From Mariniphaga sp964624645 (GTDB taxonomy: Bacteria; Bacteroidota; Bacteroidia; Bacteroidales; Prolixibacteraceae), in contig CAZVAD010000005.1 in NCBI GenBank assembly GCA_964624645.1, positions 1 through 47,837 of the forward strand: a DNA stretch of 47,837 nt, given 5' to 3'. Numbering within the stretch: position 1 is the stretch's first letter; each line of letters starts with the position of its first letter. Made by a program: the position numbers and the translations under genes. The notes under the pieces were generated by a model. That model searched no databases. It was not told where the DNA came from and was given only the letters and a program-made list of their open reading frames with translations. Positions 1-8,738 of the stretch are shown here, piece after piece.

Positions 1-74
1 TTTAATCACACGGACTCTGTAAAATAGTAACTATTTAAAATGAATCTTTACAAAACTAATAAAATATCAGATAA

Positions 75-114
75 AAAAAATGGCAGCAAAACCATTGTCT
101 TGCTGCCATTTTTT
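75..114 (-). terminator. Rho-independent terminator of enolase
   Basis: A 15-bp perfect inverted repeat (75-89 with 100-114) has the core tggcagcaa and a 10-nt loop. It is flanked by an A-run on one side and a T-run on the other, so it can end transcription in either direction. It lies about 20 nt past the enolase stop codon, and on the minus strand the stem is followed by a U-tract. Confidence 0.85.
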
Positions 115-135
115 CCTGATATTCTGAGAAAGCAT

Positions 136-1437
136 TTACTTTTTGTAAATCTTTTTGTATCCGTAAATTGCATTTTCGCCCAATTCCTCTTCGATGCGGA
201 GCAGCTGGTTATATTTTGCCATCCGGTCTGAACGGCTCAGTGACCCGGTTTTGATTTGCCCGCTGTTGGTTGCCACGGCAATGTCGGCAATGGTGGCATC
301 TTCAGTTTCACCGGAGCGATGCGAGGTAACGGAAGTGTAGCCTGCGCGGTGAGCCATTTCAATGGCATCCAAAGTTTCGGTGAGCGTTCCAATCTGATTC
401 ACTTTAATCAGGATTGAGTTTGCAGCGCCCAGTTCAATTCCTTTTTTCAGGTATTCCACGTTGGTAACAAACAGGTCGTCGCCAACCAGTTGGCATTTGC
501 TGCCAATGGCGGTGTTGAGCTTTACCCAGCCGTCCCAGTCGGCTTCGTGGCAGCCGTCTTCAATACTGTCAATGGGGAATTTTTCAACCAATTCGGCAAG
601 ATAGGCCACCTGCTCTTCGCGGGTGCGTTTTGAGCCGCTTTCGCCTTCAAATATACTGTAATCGTAAATTCCGTCCTTGTAGAATTCTGAAGCGGCACAG
701 TCGAGTGCGATGGAAACATCACCGCCATCTTCTGCGCGTCCGGGTTTGTAGCCGGCATTTTCAATCGCCTGGATGATGCTGTTCAGTGCATCTTCGGTTC
801 CGTTGAGCGCCGGCGCAAAGCCGCCTTCGTCGCCAACGGCGGTGCTGAGGCCGCGGTCGTGCAATACCTTTTTTAGCGCATGAAAAACTTCAGTTCCCAT
901 GCGAAGTCCTTCGCGGAACGAAGAAGCGCCGATGGGGCGAATCATAAATTCCTGAAATGCAATGGTGGCATCGGAGTGTGAACCGCCGTTGATGATGTTC
1001 ATCATCGGCACGGGCAGCGTTTTGGCATTTGTTCCGCCAATGTAGCGATAGAGCGGCAGTCCGGAGTATTCGGCTGCTGCCTTGGCACATGCCAGTGAAA
1101 CACCAAGGATAGCATTGGCGCCCAGGTTTGACTTGGTTTTTGTTCCGTCAAGTTCCAGAAGCTTATTGTCGATGGTTACCTGATCGGTACCATCCATTCC
1201 AACCAATTCTTTGGCGATCACGTTGTTCACGTTGTCCACTGCTTTCAGTACACCTTTGCCCAGGTAACGTTTTTTGTCTCCGTCGCGCAGCTCAAGCGCT
1301 TCGTTTTCACCGGTTGATGCTCCGGAAGGAACGGCAGCACGGCCAAAAGCGCCGCTTTCCAGAAGTACTTCCACTTCGATGGTAGGATTTCCCCGCGAAT
1401 CTAAAATTTCTCTTGCTTTGATGTCGCTAATTAACAT
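136..1437 (-). CDS. eno: Enolase (phosphopyruvate hydratase)
   Basis: Interconverts 2-phosphoglycerate and phosphoenolpyruvate in glycolysis; cytosolic, Mg-dependent. The 433-aa product is the usual length. It opens with the enolase N-terminus (IKAREILDSRGNPTIEVEV), carries the substrate-loop segment PSGASTGENEALELRD, the metal/catalytic region GDEGGFAP, and the family signature ILIKVNQIGTLTET followed by SHRSGETED. The reading frame extends 12 codons further upstream. The ATG at 1437 is chosen because it gives the standard N-terminus MLISDIKAREI and a likely promoter box lies about 80 nt upstream. It is the last gene before a strong terminator and probably monocistronic. Identity is certain. 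Confidence 0.98.
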   Translation of the reverse strand: MLISDIKAREILDSRGNPTIEVEVLLESGAFGRAAVPSGASTGENEALELRDGDKKRYLGKGVLKAVDNVNNVIAKELVGMDGTDQVTIDNKLLELDGTKTKSNLGANAILGVSLACAKAAAEYSGLPLYRYIGGTNAKTLPVPMMNIINGGSHSDATIAFQEFMIRPIGASSFREGLRMGTEVFHALKKVLHDRGLSTAVGDEGGFAPALNGTEDALNSIIQAIENAGYKPGRAEDGGDVSIALDCAASEFYKDGIYDYSIFEGESGSKRTREEQVAYLAELVEKFPIDSIEDGCHEADWDGWVKLNTAIGSKCQLVGDDLFVTNVEYLKKGIELGAANSILIKVNQIGTLTETLDAIEMAHRAGYTSVTSHRSGETEDATIADIAVATNSGQIKTGSLSRSDRMAKYNQLLRIEEELGENAIYGYKKIYKK

Positions 1438-1518
1438 AGTAACTCGTTTTTTATTGTTTAACTTAATAATCACCCTGCCTGAAAATCAGCAATTTGAGCC
1501 GATTTGCGAAAAGCATCC

Positions 1519-1526
1519 CAAAGATA
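1519..1526 (-). promoter_or_regulatory. Bacteroidetes -7 promoter box for enolase
   Basis: Read on the minus strand this is TATCTTTG, a match to the Bacteroidetes -7 consensus TAnnTTTG. It lies about 82 nt upstream of the enolase ATG. I see no clear -33 box, so this is a motif-based prediction only. Confidence 0.4.
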
Positions 1527-1647
1527 TAAAAATGTTCTGTTTTTATTTTGTTGTATGTGAACAGGATAGCATATATTTCATGTAGCGTTAACCTGAAATG
1601 TCTGTATTTTCCTGTCGTGATTCACAAAATAGCGCTCTGCGCTTTGG

Positions 1648-2808
1648 CTATTCGCCAAACCGGTGCCATGGCATAATATCAGCAGCCGAACGCTTCTGGT
1701 ATTCATTCCCGCCATAGACCAGTGTTTTGGAAATTTTTTGCTCTTTTTCCAAAGAAGCATAATAATTAAGCCCCTTAAACAGATTCGACATGATGGTTCG
1801 CGTTGCCTTTATTTCCACAATTTCTATTTTTGCGGGTTTTTGGATTAACAGGTCAACTTCGTTGCCTTCGGAGTCACGCCAGAACCATAAATCATTTTGC
1901 CTTTCATTTTTATGATTTTTTCTTTTGACGCTTTCTGCAACCATCATATTTTCAAATAACCCGCCGATTTCAGATTGTTTTTCTATTTGATTAATATCTG
2001 TGATTTTTAGCAGATTGCACACAAGTCCTGTATCATAGAAATATAACTTCGGCGATTTTATAATGCGTTTTTTATAGCTTTTAAAATAAGGATATAATAA
2101 AAATATGATATAACTGTTTTCCAGCGCCGAGAGCCAGGCTTTTGCAGTTGGTGTGGAAATGCCACATTCATTGGCCAGACTGCTAAGGTTCAGGATTTGC
2201 CCCGCTCTGGTTGCACATAGTGATAAAAATTTTCGAAATAAACTCATATTTTGAATGGAAATCAATTCACTCACATCCCGTTGAATATAGGTCTCAATAT
2301 AATTGGAATAAAAATCTGATGGAGGAATATTCCGGTCAAAGATTGCAGGGTAAAATCCGTTGATAAGATGGTGTTCATATTCATCCCGGAGCAATCCGGC
2401 GTTTTTTAGTTCCTGAAAATCAAAAGGGAACAGTCTGTAAATAGAAACCCTGCCGGCCAGACTTTGTGTAATGCTTTGCATCAGGTGAAAGTTTTGAGAA
2501 CCGGAAAGAATGAATTGCCCCATGATTTTACTTTCGTCCACAACATTTTGCAAATAGGAAAATAGTTGAGGCACCCTTTGCGCCTCATCAAAAATCACGT
2601 ATTCGCCGTACCGCGTCAAAAATGTTCGCGGATCAGTCTCTGCAAAATTTCTGATATCCGGATCTTCAAGATTCACGTATTCATAATTCGGAAATATCTC
2701 TTTCAGAAAAGTTGTTTTGCCGGATTGCCTTGGCCCGGTAAGCGCTATAATCGGAAATTTATCCATGGATAACTTCATCGCCTTTAATATTTCCCTTTGA
2801 ACCAACAT
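1648..2808 (-). CDS. AAA ATPase with DUF4143 C-terminal domain
   Basis: A stand-alone ATPase of the AAA_14/DUF4143 family common in Bacteroidota and archaea; the cellular role of the family is not established. The product is about 386 aa. A Walker A motif GPRQSGKT is at residues 25-32, a Walker B segment YVIFDEAQ at about 70-77, and ILSGSQNF (sensor-like) follows. The C-terminal half ends in the nuclease-like fold typical of DUF4143, with FWRDSEGNEVDLLI and KIEIVEIKAT. The frame is open to 2838, but a promoter box at 2836-2843 overlaps that codon, so the ATG at 2808 is preferred. Compared with its neighbours it is AT-rich, in keeping with the patchy, horizontally moving distribution of this family (inference). 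It has no functional link to the flanking genes. Confidence 0.88.
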   Translation of the reverse strand: MLVQREILKAMKLSMDKFPIIALTGPRQSGKTTFLKEIFPNYEYVNLEDPDIRNFAETDPRTFLTRYGEYVIFDEAQRVPQLFSYLQNVVDESKIMGQFILSGSQNFHLMQSITQSLAGRVSIYRLFPFDFQELKNAGLLRDEYEHHLINGFYPAIFDRNIPPSDFYSNYIETYIQRDVSELISIQNMSLFRKFLSLCATRAGQILNLSSLANECGISTPTAKAWLSALENSYIIFLLYPYFKSYKKRIIKSPKLYFYDTGLVCNLLKITDINQIEKQSEIGGLFENMMVAESVKRKNHKNERQNDLWFWRDSEGNEVDLLIQKPAKIEIVEIKATRTIMSNLFKGLNYYASLEKEQKISKTLVYGGNEYQKRSAADIMPWHRFGE

Positions 2809-2835
2809 GGTGTTGTAATTAAATGTTACAGAATA

Positions 2836-2843
2836 CAAAAGTA
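2836..2843 (-). promoter_or_regulatory. -7 promoter box of the DUF4143 ATPase
   Basis: Minus-strand TACTTTTG matches TAnnTTTG. It sits 28 nt upstream of the ATG at 2808, giving a leader of roughly 20 nt. This argues against the in-frame upstream start at 2838. Confidence 0.45.
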
Positions 2844-2857
2844 GTATAAATTTTATA

Positions 2858-2957
2858 NNNNNNNNNNNNNNNNNNNNNNNNNNNNNNNNNNNNNNNNNNN
2901 NNNNNNNNNNNNNNNNNNNNNNNNNNNNNNNNNNNNNNNNNNNNNNNNNNNNNNNNN
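2858..2957. other. Assembly gap (100 N)
   Basis: Exactly 100 N between two divergently transcribed genes. The length is probably a placeholder. The gap may hide more of the ATPase promoter region or an unseen small gene. Confidence 0.95.
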
Positions 2958-3036
2958 ATGAATTTTACTTTTACAGGAATCAGGCGTTTTATAATTGTGA
3001 AACATTCTGTCCGCTTTTTAATCTCAGGCAAACTGT

Positions 3037-3044
3037 TACTTTTG
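3037..3044 (+). promoter_or_regulatory. -7 promoter box of the PBP4 gene
   Basis: TACTTTTG matches the Bacteroidetes -7 consensus, 16 nt before the ATG at 3061. The leader would be only about 10 nt. No convincing -33 box is visible. Confidence 0.4.
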
Positions 3045-3060
3045 AAAGAAAAATATTGAG

Positions 3061-4503
3061 ATGAGAGTTCGTCTTTTTCTGTTTTTTTCTTTTCTGCTTT
3101 TCAATTTCGGAGCAGTTGCACAAGCGTCATTTGAAAAGCAGGTGCAGCATTTTATTGCCCGGCCTGACTTTCATAACGCCCGGATAGGTATTCATCTGGT
3201 GGATCAGGAAACGGGTAAAACATTGTTTGGATTGAATTCGGAAAGTTTATTCACGCCGGCATCGGTGATGAAAGTGATTACAACAGCCACTGCATTGGAA
3301 ATCCTTGGTCCGGACTACCGCTTTCTGACAAAAATCGGGTACAGGGGGAAAATTGAAAATGGCGTTTTGAAAGGCGATTTAATCATTACTGGTGGTGGCG
3401 ATCCGGCATTGGGTTCTGAATATTTTATCAGCCACTATTTCAGCCCCCATTTTTTGGAAGTCTGGACAGAGCAGATAAAAGTTTCAGGCATCAGACGGGT
3501 GGAGGGAAATCTGATTTTGAACGGTTCAATATACGATCAGGAAACCATTCCGCCTACCTGGATTTGGGAAGATATGGGAAACTACTATGGCTCAGGCGTC
3601 AGCGCCTTGACGGTTTACGATAATCTGCTGCGTATCCGGTTTCGTTCGCCCGAAAGGGCGGGGGAACCTACGGAAATCATTTCAGTTCTTCCAGCGGTAA
3701 AAGGGTTGGATTTTAAAAATGAAGTGTTGTCGTCTGATATCAACCGCGATCTGGCCTATGTTTTTGGCAGCCCGCTCGACGGGAGCAGGGTAATCAGAGG
3801 CACTATTCCCAAAAACCGAAAATCTTTTACTATAAAAGCATCCAATCCCTTCCCTGAAAAATTGCTGGCTGATGACTTTTTGTTCCACCTTTCCCGTTCA
3901 GGAGTTTTTATTACCGGAGAAACCGTTGAAACAACTGCTGAACCTTTGGGCTTTAACCTGATTTATATGACGGAATCGCCAGCTCTTGCAGAAATCGTGA
4001 AAGTACTGAATTATGAAAGCGTGAATCTGTTTGCTGAACATTTGGTGAAACAGATAGCTGCCGAAACCGGTAGTCGTGGATCACGGGAAGCCGGACTGAG
4101 ACAAATAACCGATTTTTGGAGAGATAAGGGGCTGGATATAAATCAATTGATTATGGAGGACGGCAGTGGTTTGTCGCATTTGAATGCTGTTTCTCCTGAA
4201 TTCTTAACTTCGGTAATTCAGCATATGATGACCGGCAGTGAAAATTCCAGGTTTTTTTCTGCCTCATTGCCTGGGTCAGGGCAGGGAACACTTTACTATT
4301 TTAATCCGGAAAAACTTCCCGTAAACCACTTTCGCGCAAAAAGCGGAACACTCTCAAGGGTGAGATGTTTTGCAGGCACTTTGCAGGCCCAATCGGGAAA
4401 AGAAATTGTATTTGCCGTGATGTTAAACTATTTTACCGGCTCCCATCAAAAGCTTGCTGCCGAACTTGAAAATCTGTTTTTGAGCATGAGGGAAGCGTTT
4501 TGA
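3061..4503 (+). CDS. dacB: D-alanyl-D-alanine carboxypeptidase/endopeptidase (PBP4 family)
   Basis: A periplasmic penicillin-binding protein of the S13 peptidase family that trims or cleaves peptidoglycan cross-bridges. The 480-aa product has a hydrophobic signal peptide at residues 1-20 ending near AVAQA. The active-site triad is complete: SVMK at 68-71 (catalytic Ser68 in a TPASVMK context), SVN at 320-322 and KSGT at 427-430. The long insertion between the first two motifs is typical of PBP4. It lies between a gap and the injection-system operon and is separated from that operon by a hairpin and a new promoter, so it is most likely independent housekeeping. The choice of dacB over a paralogue name is by family only. 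Confidence 0.93.
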   Translation: MRVRLFLFFSFLLFNFGAVAQASFEKQVQHFIARPDFHNARIGIHLVDQETGKTLFGLNSESLFTPASVMKVITTATALEILGPDYRFLTKIGYRGKIENGVLKGDLIITGGGDPALGSEYFISHYFSPHFLEVWTEQIKVSGIRRVEGNLILNGSIYDQETIPPTWIWEDMGNYYGSGVSALTVYDNLLRIRFRSPERAGEPTEIISVLPAVKGLDFKNEVLSSDINRDLAYVFGSPLDGSRVIRGTIPKNRKSFTIKASNPFPEKLLADDFLFHLSRSGVFITGETVETTAEPLGFNLIYMTESPALAEIVKVLNYESVNLFAEHLVKQIAAETGSRGSREAGLRQITDFWRDKGLDINQLIMEDGSGLSHLNAVSPEFLTSVIQHMMTGSENSRFFSASLPGSGQGTLYYFNPEKLPVNHFRAKSGTLSRVRCFAGTLQAQSGKEIVFAVMLNYFTGSHQKLAAELENLFLSMREAF

Positions 4504-4534
4504 GTGGCGACTATTTTGACTATGCCATTTTTTT

Positions 4535-4575
4535 ATGCTGTTTTTCTTTGGTTTTATATGATTGAGAAACAGCAT
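4535..4575 (+). terminator. Probable terminator after dacB
   Basis: Inverted repeat atgctgttt (4535-4543) / aaacagcat (4567-4575) with a 23-nt loop, followed by tttgt and, further on, a T-run. It lies 30 nt after the PBP4 stop and before the eCIS promoter. The large loop makes it moderate rather than strong. Confidence 0.45.
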
Positions 4576-4645
4576 TTTGTAAGCATTCTTTTTTAAATTA
4601 AGAAAGTTTAACACAAAAACAGACAAAAAGAGGTTAATGTATTAT

Positions 4646-4653
4646 TATATTTG
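4646..4653 (+). promoter_or_regulatory. Putative promoter of the eCIS operon
   Basis: TATATTTG matches TAnnTTTG. It lies 42 nt upstream of the first eCIS gene in an AT-rich intergenic region. No other equally good box was noticed before the ATPase gene at the far end of the locus, so this may drive most of the 22-kb cluster (inference). Confidence 0.45.
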
Positions 4654-4695
4654 TTTGACTTCTTACAAACACATATACTCTAATACATATACCTG

Positions 4696-5301
4696 ATGAT
4701 TTACGAAACACTTCAGATTCTGAAAGAGCAGCTTGGAGACTACTTCCTTGAAATTGGTCTCGAAAACAAGATAGAACTCCAAAATATTGCATTGTGGGAA
4801 CCTGGAAATTCTGAAGCAGACAAAATCAACGACAGGGTGATTCTCACACTTATAAGACTGGAAGAGGAGACCATTCTGAAAAATACGCCACATTATAAAT
4901 TGAGCGATAATAAAACTGAATATAAAAATCCCCCGCTTCATTTCAATTTATACCTGTTGATTGCAGCCAACTTTATGAATACAGATGAGCCCTATGCAGA
5001 TTCGCTGCAATATATTTCAGCTGTCATTGAGTTTTTTCAGGGGAAAAAGGTGTTCACATCAGCCAACACGGTTTACAACCGGGATAATATTGCCTATAAA
5101 CCACTTGATGATTTCAGGTTTAATCTTGAAATCTACTCCCCGACTTTCGATGAACTCAACAACATCTGGGGAACGCTTGGCGGCAGGCAACTGCCTTCGG
5201 TGATTTATAAGGTGCAACTAATTCAGGTAGAACGGGATATTAATCTGGCAGCGTCGGGAGTGATTACGCAAATCGGCGGAAATCTGAAAAATAAAAATTA
5301 A
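4696..5301 (+). CDS. eCIS cap / sheath-terminator protein (Pvc16 N-terminal, DUF4255 family)
   Basis: Predicted to cap the distal end of the sheath-tube trunk, as Afp16/Pvc16 do. The 201-aa product matches the DUF4255/Pvc16_N pattern: an N-terminal helix (MIYETLQILKEQLGDYF), a central segment with VILTLIRLEEET, then the family hallmark PPLHFNLYLLIAANF, and a C-terminal half with LQYISAVIEFFQGKKVFT. In PVC and Afp this gene lies at the end of the cluster; here it is first, which is usual in Bacteroidota clusters as far as I know. The next start codon follows its stop with no spacer. Role is from family knowledge; cap placement is inferred. Confidence 0.85.
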   Translation: MIYETLQILKEQLGDYFLEIGLENKIELQNIALWEPGNSEADKINDRVILTLIRLEEETILKNTPHYKLSDNKTEYKNPPLHFNLYLLIAANFMNTDEPYADSLQYISAVIEFFQGKKVFTSANTVYNRDNIAYKPLDDFRFNLEIYSPTFDELNNIWGTLGGRQLPSVIYKVQLIQVERDINLAASGVITQIGGNLKNKN

Positions 5302-6174
5302 ATGAGCTATTCCATTCAATACAGAGAGTTGTTCCGGGTGAGGATTCTTCACAGCTATTTCCTGAACAAAGGCACGGAAGAATTTAAAGATATGGATGCC
5401 GATGAACAAAAAGCCCGGTTGGATAAATATGATTTTCGTTCAGTTTTTATGATTTCTCCATCTGCTGAAACTCAAAGCATCATAAAAGGACATCACCTCA
5501 CTTTCAGACCGGTGAGCACAGGTTTTTCAGTCTGGGCAAAAGTGAATGAGAAAGATGACAGCAGGCCTTTCATCGATTTGGCGAATGATTTAAGCTTAAC
5601 TTTTCTTTTAAGAATAAAAGATTCGGACTTTTTTAATTACACAGCGCCAAAACTTGACTCCTCCGGGAGACTGTTTCTTTTTTCCAATAAAAAAACGGAT
5701 TCGGAACCTTCCGGTTTTCCGTTGATCAAAAAGGAGGGAGAAAGTGAATTTGTAACCGATACGGCGATTTTATCCGAAGCCGGAAAAAAAATAGAGCTTG
5801 CTCTGCTGGAAAAAACGGAACAACTCAATGTTTTTGGCATTGTCCGGATTTTCATGCGAGGGGCAAGTTCACTGCATGTAACGGGTACAACCGGAAAGTT
5901 TTTGGCAGATGTGCCGGTTTTTGAAATTAAATTCCGGAATCTGTCAACAGTCTGGCGGTATCTTTTCAATAGCAATCAGGTTGTTTCAGGTAGCGATGAT
6001 GTGAAAAATGAAGGCAGTAACCCCAGCGTACTTGTCTCCAAAAAAGCTTATCCGCTGACACGTTCCGGATTTATATCTGTGAAGTTGGGCGACAAGGAAC
6101 TTCCCAATCCGGGAGTTGCTTTGATTAAACCGGATAACACAGGCAACACAATATTTTCAGAAATCTATATGTGA
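5302..6174 (+). CDS. Uncharacterised eCIS-associated protein, cap-adjacent (290 aa)
   Basis: I do not recognise a named domain. The product is 290 aa, soluble, without signal peptide or membrane segment. It alternates short hydrophobic beta-like stretches (HHLTFRPVSTGFSVWAKV, LSLTFLLRI, RLFLFSN, VFGIVRIFM) with polar loops, suggesting a beta-rich structural protein. It starts directly after the cap stop codon and is followed 22 nt later by the sheath gene, so it is surely co-expressed with trunk components. Structural work on a Bacteroidota eCIS (AlgoCIS) described additional cap proteins; a second cap layer or cap adaptor is a reasonable guess, but only a guess. A role in sheath or plug assembly is the main alternative. 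Confidence 0.8.
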   Translation: MSYSIQYRELFRVRILHSYFLNKGTEEFKDMDADEQKARLDKYDFRSVFMISPSAETQSIIKGHHLTFRPVSTGFSVWAKVNEKDDSRPFIDLANDLSLTFLLRIKDSDFFNYTAPKLDSSGRLFLFSNKKTDSEPSGFPLIKKEGESEFVTDTAILSEAGKKIELALLEKTEQLNVFGIVRIFMRGASSLHVTGTTGKFLADVPVFEIKFRNLSTVWRYLFNSNQVVSGSDDVKNEGSNPSVLVSKKAYPLTRSGFISVKLGDKELPNPGVALIKPDNTGNTIFSEIYM

Positions 6175-6196
6175 AATTTTTTAAAATCAGTGAATT

Positions 6197-7639
6197 ATGG
6201 CAACAAATTACAGTACACCAGGCGTTTATGTGGAAGAAATATCCAAGTTTCCGCCATCCGTAGTGCAGGTAGCAACAGCCGTTCCTGCTTTTATCGGCTA
6301 TACGGAAAAAGCCGAAAGAGGAGGAAAGGATTTGACGAGCAAGCCTGTCAAGATCAGATCATTGCTGGATTATGAAGAATCCTTTGGCAAAGGGGTAATC
6401 CCGGAATCAGTTACGATTACTCTTGATGCCGATAATAAGGTAAAGAAAGTTGAAGTGAAGAGCAAGTTCCTTTTATATGATTCCATCCGGTTATTTTATG
6501 ATAATGGCGGTGGGGAATGTTATATCGTTTCGGTTGGGAGAAGCAGTGAAAGCAAAGTTGATATGGCCAAATTGAAAGGCGGGGTGCAGGCAGTGGAGAA
6601 ACTGGATGAACCTACTCTTTTGGTTGTGCCGGAAGCGATAAACCTTTCGGAAACGAATATTGCCACAATATATTCCGAAATGCTGGCACAGTGTAAAAAA
6701 CTTCAGGACCGGTTTGCAATCTTCGATTTGATCGAATCCATTGGTTCAGAAATGCCCTCCTCCCTGGATGGCATCAGGGAACGGTTTGGAAATAATGACC
6801 TGAAATATGCAGCAGCCTATTTCCCCGGATTACAAACTAACTATACTTACCGGATCGGCTATGATGAAATTGTAAAAGAGGGGGCAGTGGTAAAAGATGG
6901 AGAACCAGCCTTTAAGGTGACTGATTTATTCATTGAAAGTCTTTACAATGCAATAACTGCTGCTGCATCGGATGAGGAAAAACAGGAAGCCATCGACACC
7001 CTTTGCGAAATAGACCCTGTTTATCAGGCCATTGCCGATGCTTGCGAGAAAGAGACCAGAGCGCTTCCGCCGGGCGGCGCAATTGCAGGCGTATATGCTT
7101 CGGTTGACAGAGACCGTGGAGTTTGGAAAGCACCTGCCAATGTGAGTCTTAGCTCTGTTATTGGTCCAGTTTTTAATCTTACCGATGCAGAAAACGGCGA
7201 GCTTAATGTAGATAGCGGAACCGGAAAATCAATCAATGCCATCCGGGCATTTACCGGAAAAGGGACAATGGTCTGGGGGGCAAGAACTTTGGCGGGAAAT
7301 GATAATGAGTGGAGGTATATCCCGGTGCGCAGGTTCTTTATTATGGTAGAGGAATCAGTGAAAAAAGCCACCGAACAATTTGTGTTTGAGCCCAATGATG
7401 CCAATACCTGGGTGAAGGTGAGGGCCATGATTGAGAACTTTCTGACGTTGCAGTGGCGTGCCGGCGCTTTGGCCGGTGCAAAACCGGAGCAGGCTTTTTA
7501 TGTGCGCGTCGGATTGGGGCAAACCATGACTTCCCAGGATATTCTGGAAGGAAGAATGAATATAGAAATTGGCATGGCGGCAGTTCGTCCGGCTGAGTTT
7601 ATCATTTTGAAATTCTCACACAAAATGCAGGAAGCATAA
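6197..7639 (+). CDS. Contractile sheath protein (Pvc2/Afp2-type phage tail sheath)
   Basis: Forms the contractile outer sheath around the inner tube; contraction drives the tube forward. The 480-aa product begins with TPGVYVEEISKFPPSV, the classic tail-sheath start, followed by AVPAFIGYTEKA. The C-terminal domain has the conserved tail-sheath run RRFFIMVEESVKKATEQFVFEPN, split here as RRFFIMVEES and FVFEPND, and near the end GRMNIEIGMA and VRPAEFIILKF. Only one sheath gene is present, whereas Afp and PVC carry three (Afp2-4). The ATG at 6197 gives the canonical N-terminus. Its homologues are cytosolic before release. Confidence 0.95.
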   Translation: MATNYSTPGVYVEEISKFPPSVVQVATAVPAFIGYTEKAERGGKDLTSKPVKIRSLLDYEESFGKGVIPESVTITLDADNKVKKVEVKSKFLLYDSIRLFYDNGGGECYIVSVGRSSESKVDMAKLKGGVQAVEKLDEPTLLVVPEAINLSETNIATIYSEMLAQCKKLQDRFAIFDLIESIGSEMPSSLDGIRERFGNNDLKYAAAYFPGLQTNYTYRIGYDEIVKEGAVVKDGEPAFKVTDLFIESLYNAITAAASDEEKQEAIDTLCEIDPVYQAIADACEKETRALPPGGAIAGVYASVDRDRGVWKAPANVSLSSVIGPVFNLTDAENGELNVDSGTGKSINAIRAFTGKGTMVWGARTLAGNDNEWRYIPVRRFFIMVEESVKKATEQFVFEPNDANTWVKVRAMIENFLTLQWRAGALAGAKPEQAFYVRVGLGQTMTSQDILEGRMNIEIGMAAVRPAEFIILKFSHKMQEA

Positions 7640-7675
7640 AATAATCAATTGTTTAATCATTAAAAATACAGAATC

Positions 7676-8107
7676 ATGACAACATATCCTTTAGTGAAAT
7701 TTCACTTTCAAGTAGAATGGGGCGGCACAAAAATCGGTTTTACGGAAGTTTCGGGGCTGGATGTGGAAATAGACCCGATTGAATTCAGAGACGGGGCAAG
7801 TCCCGAGTTTTCAAAAAGAAAAATGCCCGGTATGATCAAATACAGTAATATCACCCTCAAGCGGGGGACATTTCAAAGTGATAATGAGTTTTATAGATGG
7901 TGGAATACGGTTCAGTTGAATCAGATTGAAAGGCGTGATATTACAATCAGTCTGCTCAATGAAGAGCATGAGCCGGTGGTGGTCTGGAAAATCAAAAACG
8001 CTTGGCCGGTTAAAGTGCAGTCCACCGATTTGAAAGCTGACGGAAATGAAGTGGCTATTGAAAGCATGGAATTGGTTCATGAAGGTTTAACCATTCAAAA
8101 TGAATAA
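7676..8107 (+). CDS. Inner tube protein 1 (gp19/Pvc1-like)
   Basis: Major inner-tube building block, homologous to phage tail tube gp19 and Hcp. The 143-aa product has the family core VKFHFQVEWGG, FTEVSGLDVEIDPIEFRDG, then KYSNITLKRG and WWNTVQ, and a C-terminal strand AIESMELVHEGL. It lies 36 nt behind the sheath gene and 2 nt before the second tube gene. Of the two tube proteins this is the better match to the major tube subunit, because it keeps the polar EVSGLDVEI motif and follows the sheath. Assignment as Pvc1-like rather than Pvc5-like is an inference. Confidence 0.92.
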   Translation: MTTYPLVKFHFQVEWGGTKIGFTEVSGLDVEIDPIEFRDGASPEFSKRKMPGMIKYSNITLKRGTFQSDNEFYRWWNTVQLNQIERRDITISLLNEEHEPVVVWKIKNAWPVKVQSTDLKADGNEVAIESMELVHEGLTIQNE

Positions 8108-8109
8108 AA

Positions 8110-8556
8110 ATGGGATTCTTTGATCCGCCGGTTGGCTTTCATTTCAATGTGGCATTTGAACTGTTCCCACAAACGCCCAATGACTTTCGCTTTAAGGAAG
8201 TGAGCGGGCTGGGCGCTGAAATTGAGATGGAGACCGTTAAAGAAGGCGGAAACAATCGTTTTGTCCACAATCTGCCACTGCGCACCAAATACGATGATTT
8301 AGTCCTGAAACGGGGCCTGTTCATCGGTTCGGGCATCATCAAGTGGTGCAGGGACGCAATAGAGAATTTTGATTTTCATCCGTTGAATGTGATGATTTCG
8401 CTTTTGAATGCAGAGCATTTGCCTTTATATAACTGGCATGTGATCAATGCGATACCTAAAAGCTGGAAGGTGAGCAATTTCAATGCAGAGGAAAACTCAA
8501 TTGTTGTGGAAACACTCACGCTTTCCTATCAGTATTTTGATGCACTGTTAATCTGA
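8110..8556 (+). CDS. Inner tube protein 2 (gp19-like, tube initiator, Pvc5 position)
   Basis: The second tail-tube homologue, 148 aa. It shares FRFKEVSGLGAEIEMETVKEGG, TKYDDLVLKRGLF and a C-terminal VVETLTLSYQYFDAL with the tube family. In Afp/PVC the second tube gene (Afp5/Pvc5) forms the first tube layer on the hub, and this gene sits on the hub side, next to DUF5908 and the LysM hub protein. It starts 2 nt after the stop of the first tube gene, suggesting translational coupling. Confidence 0.9.
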   Translation: MGFFDPPVGFHFNVAFELFPQTPNDFRFKEVSGLGAEIEMETVKEGGNNRFVHNLPLRTKYDDLVLKRGLFIGSGIIKWCRDAIENFDFHPLNVMISLLNAEHLPLYNWHVINAIPKSWKVSNFNAEENSIVVETLTLSYQYFDALLI

Positions 8557-8566
8557 TTCCGTTAAA

Positions 8567-8734
8567 ATGCCGATAGAGTTCAGGGAGTTAAAAATTAAGG
8601 CGATAGTGGAGCCTTCAGACCAGAATCAGGGGTTGACGCTCAATTCCGGTGAACTGGAAAAATTCAGGAAAGAGATTCTGAAGGAGAGTTTGAAGCAAAT
8701 GAAAATGTTTTTGAAAGAACAAAAAGAGAGGTAA
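8567..8734 (+). CDS. DUF5908 micro-protein (Pvc6 position)
   Basis: A 55-aa product that begins MPIEFRELKIKAIV, which is the DUF5908 pattern, followed by a polar linker and a charged amphipathic C-terminal helix (KFRKEILKESLKQMKMFLK). Small proteins of this kind sit between tube and hub genes in many eCIS clusters and correspond in position to Afp6/Pvc6; their function is not established. It lies 10 nt after tube protein 2 and 4 nt before the hub gene. The tight spacing and the family N-terminus support it as a real gene despite its size. Confidence 0.85.
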   Translation: MPIEFRELKIKAIVEPSDQNQGLTLNSGELEKFRKEILKESLKQMKMFLKEQKER

Positions 8735-8738
8735 GGAA

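Noticed and set aside
1437..1473. Longer enolase start (MIIKLNNKKRVT extension)
   Set aside because: The extension is not part of the enolase fold and shortens the leader; the standard N-terminus MLISDIKAREI starts at 1437.
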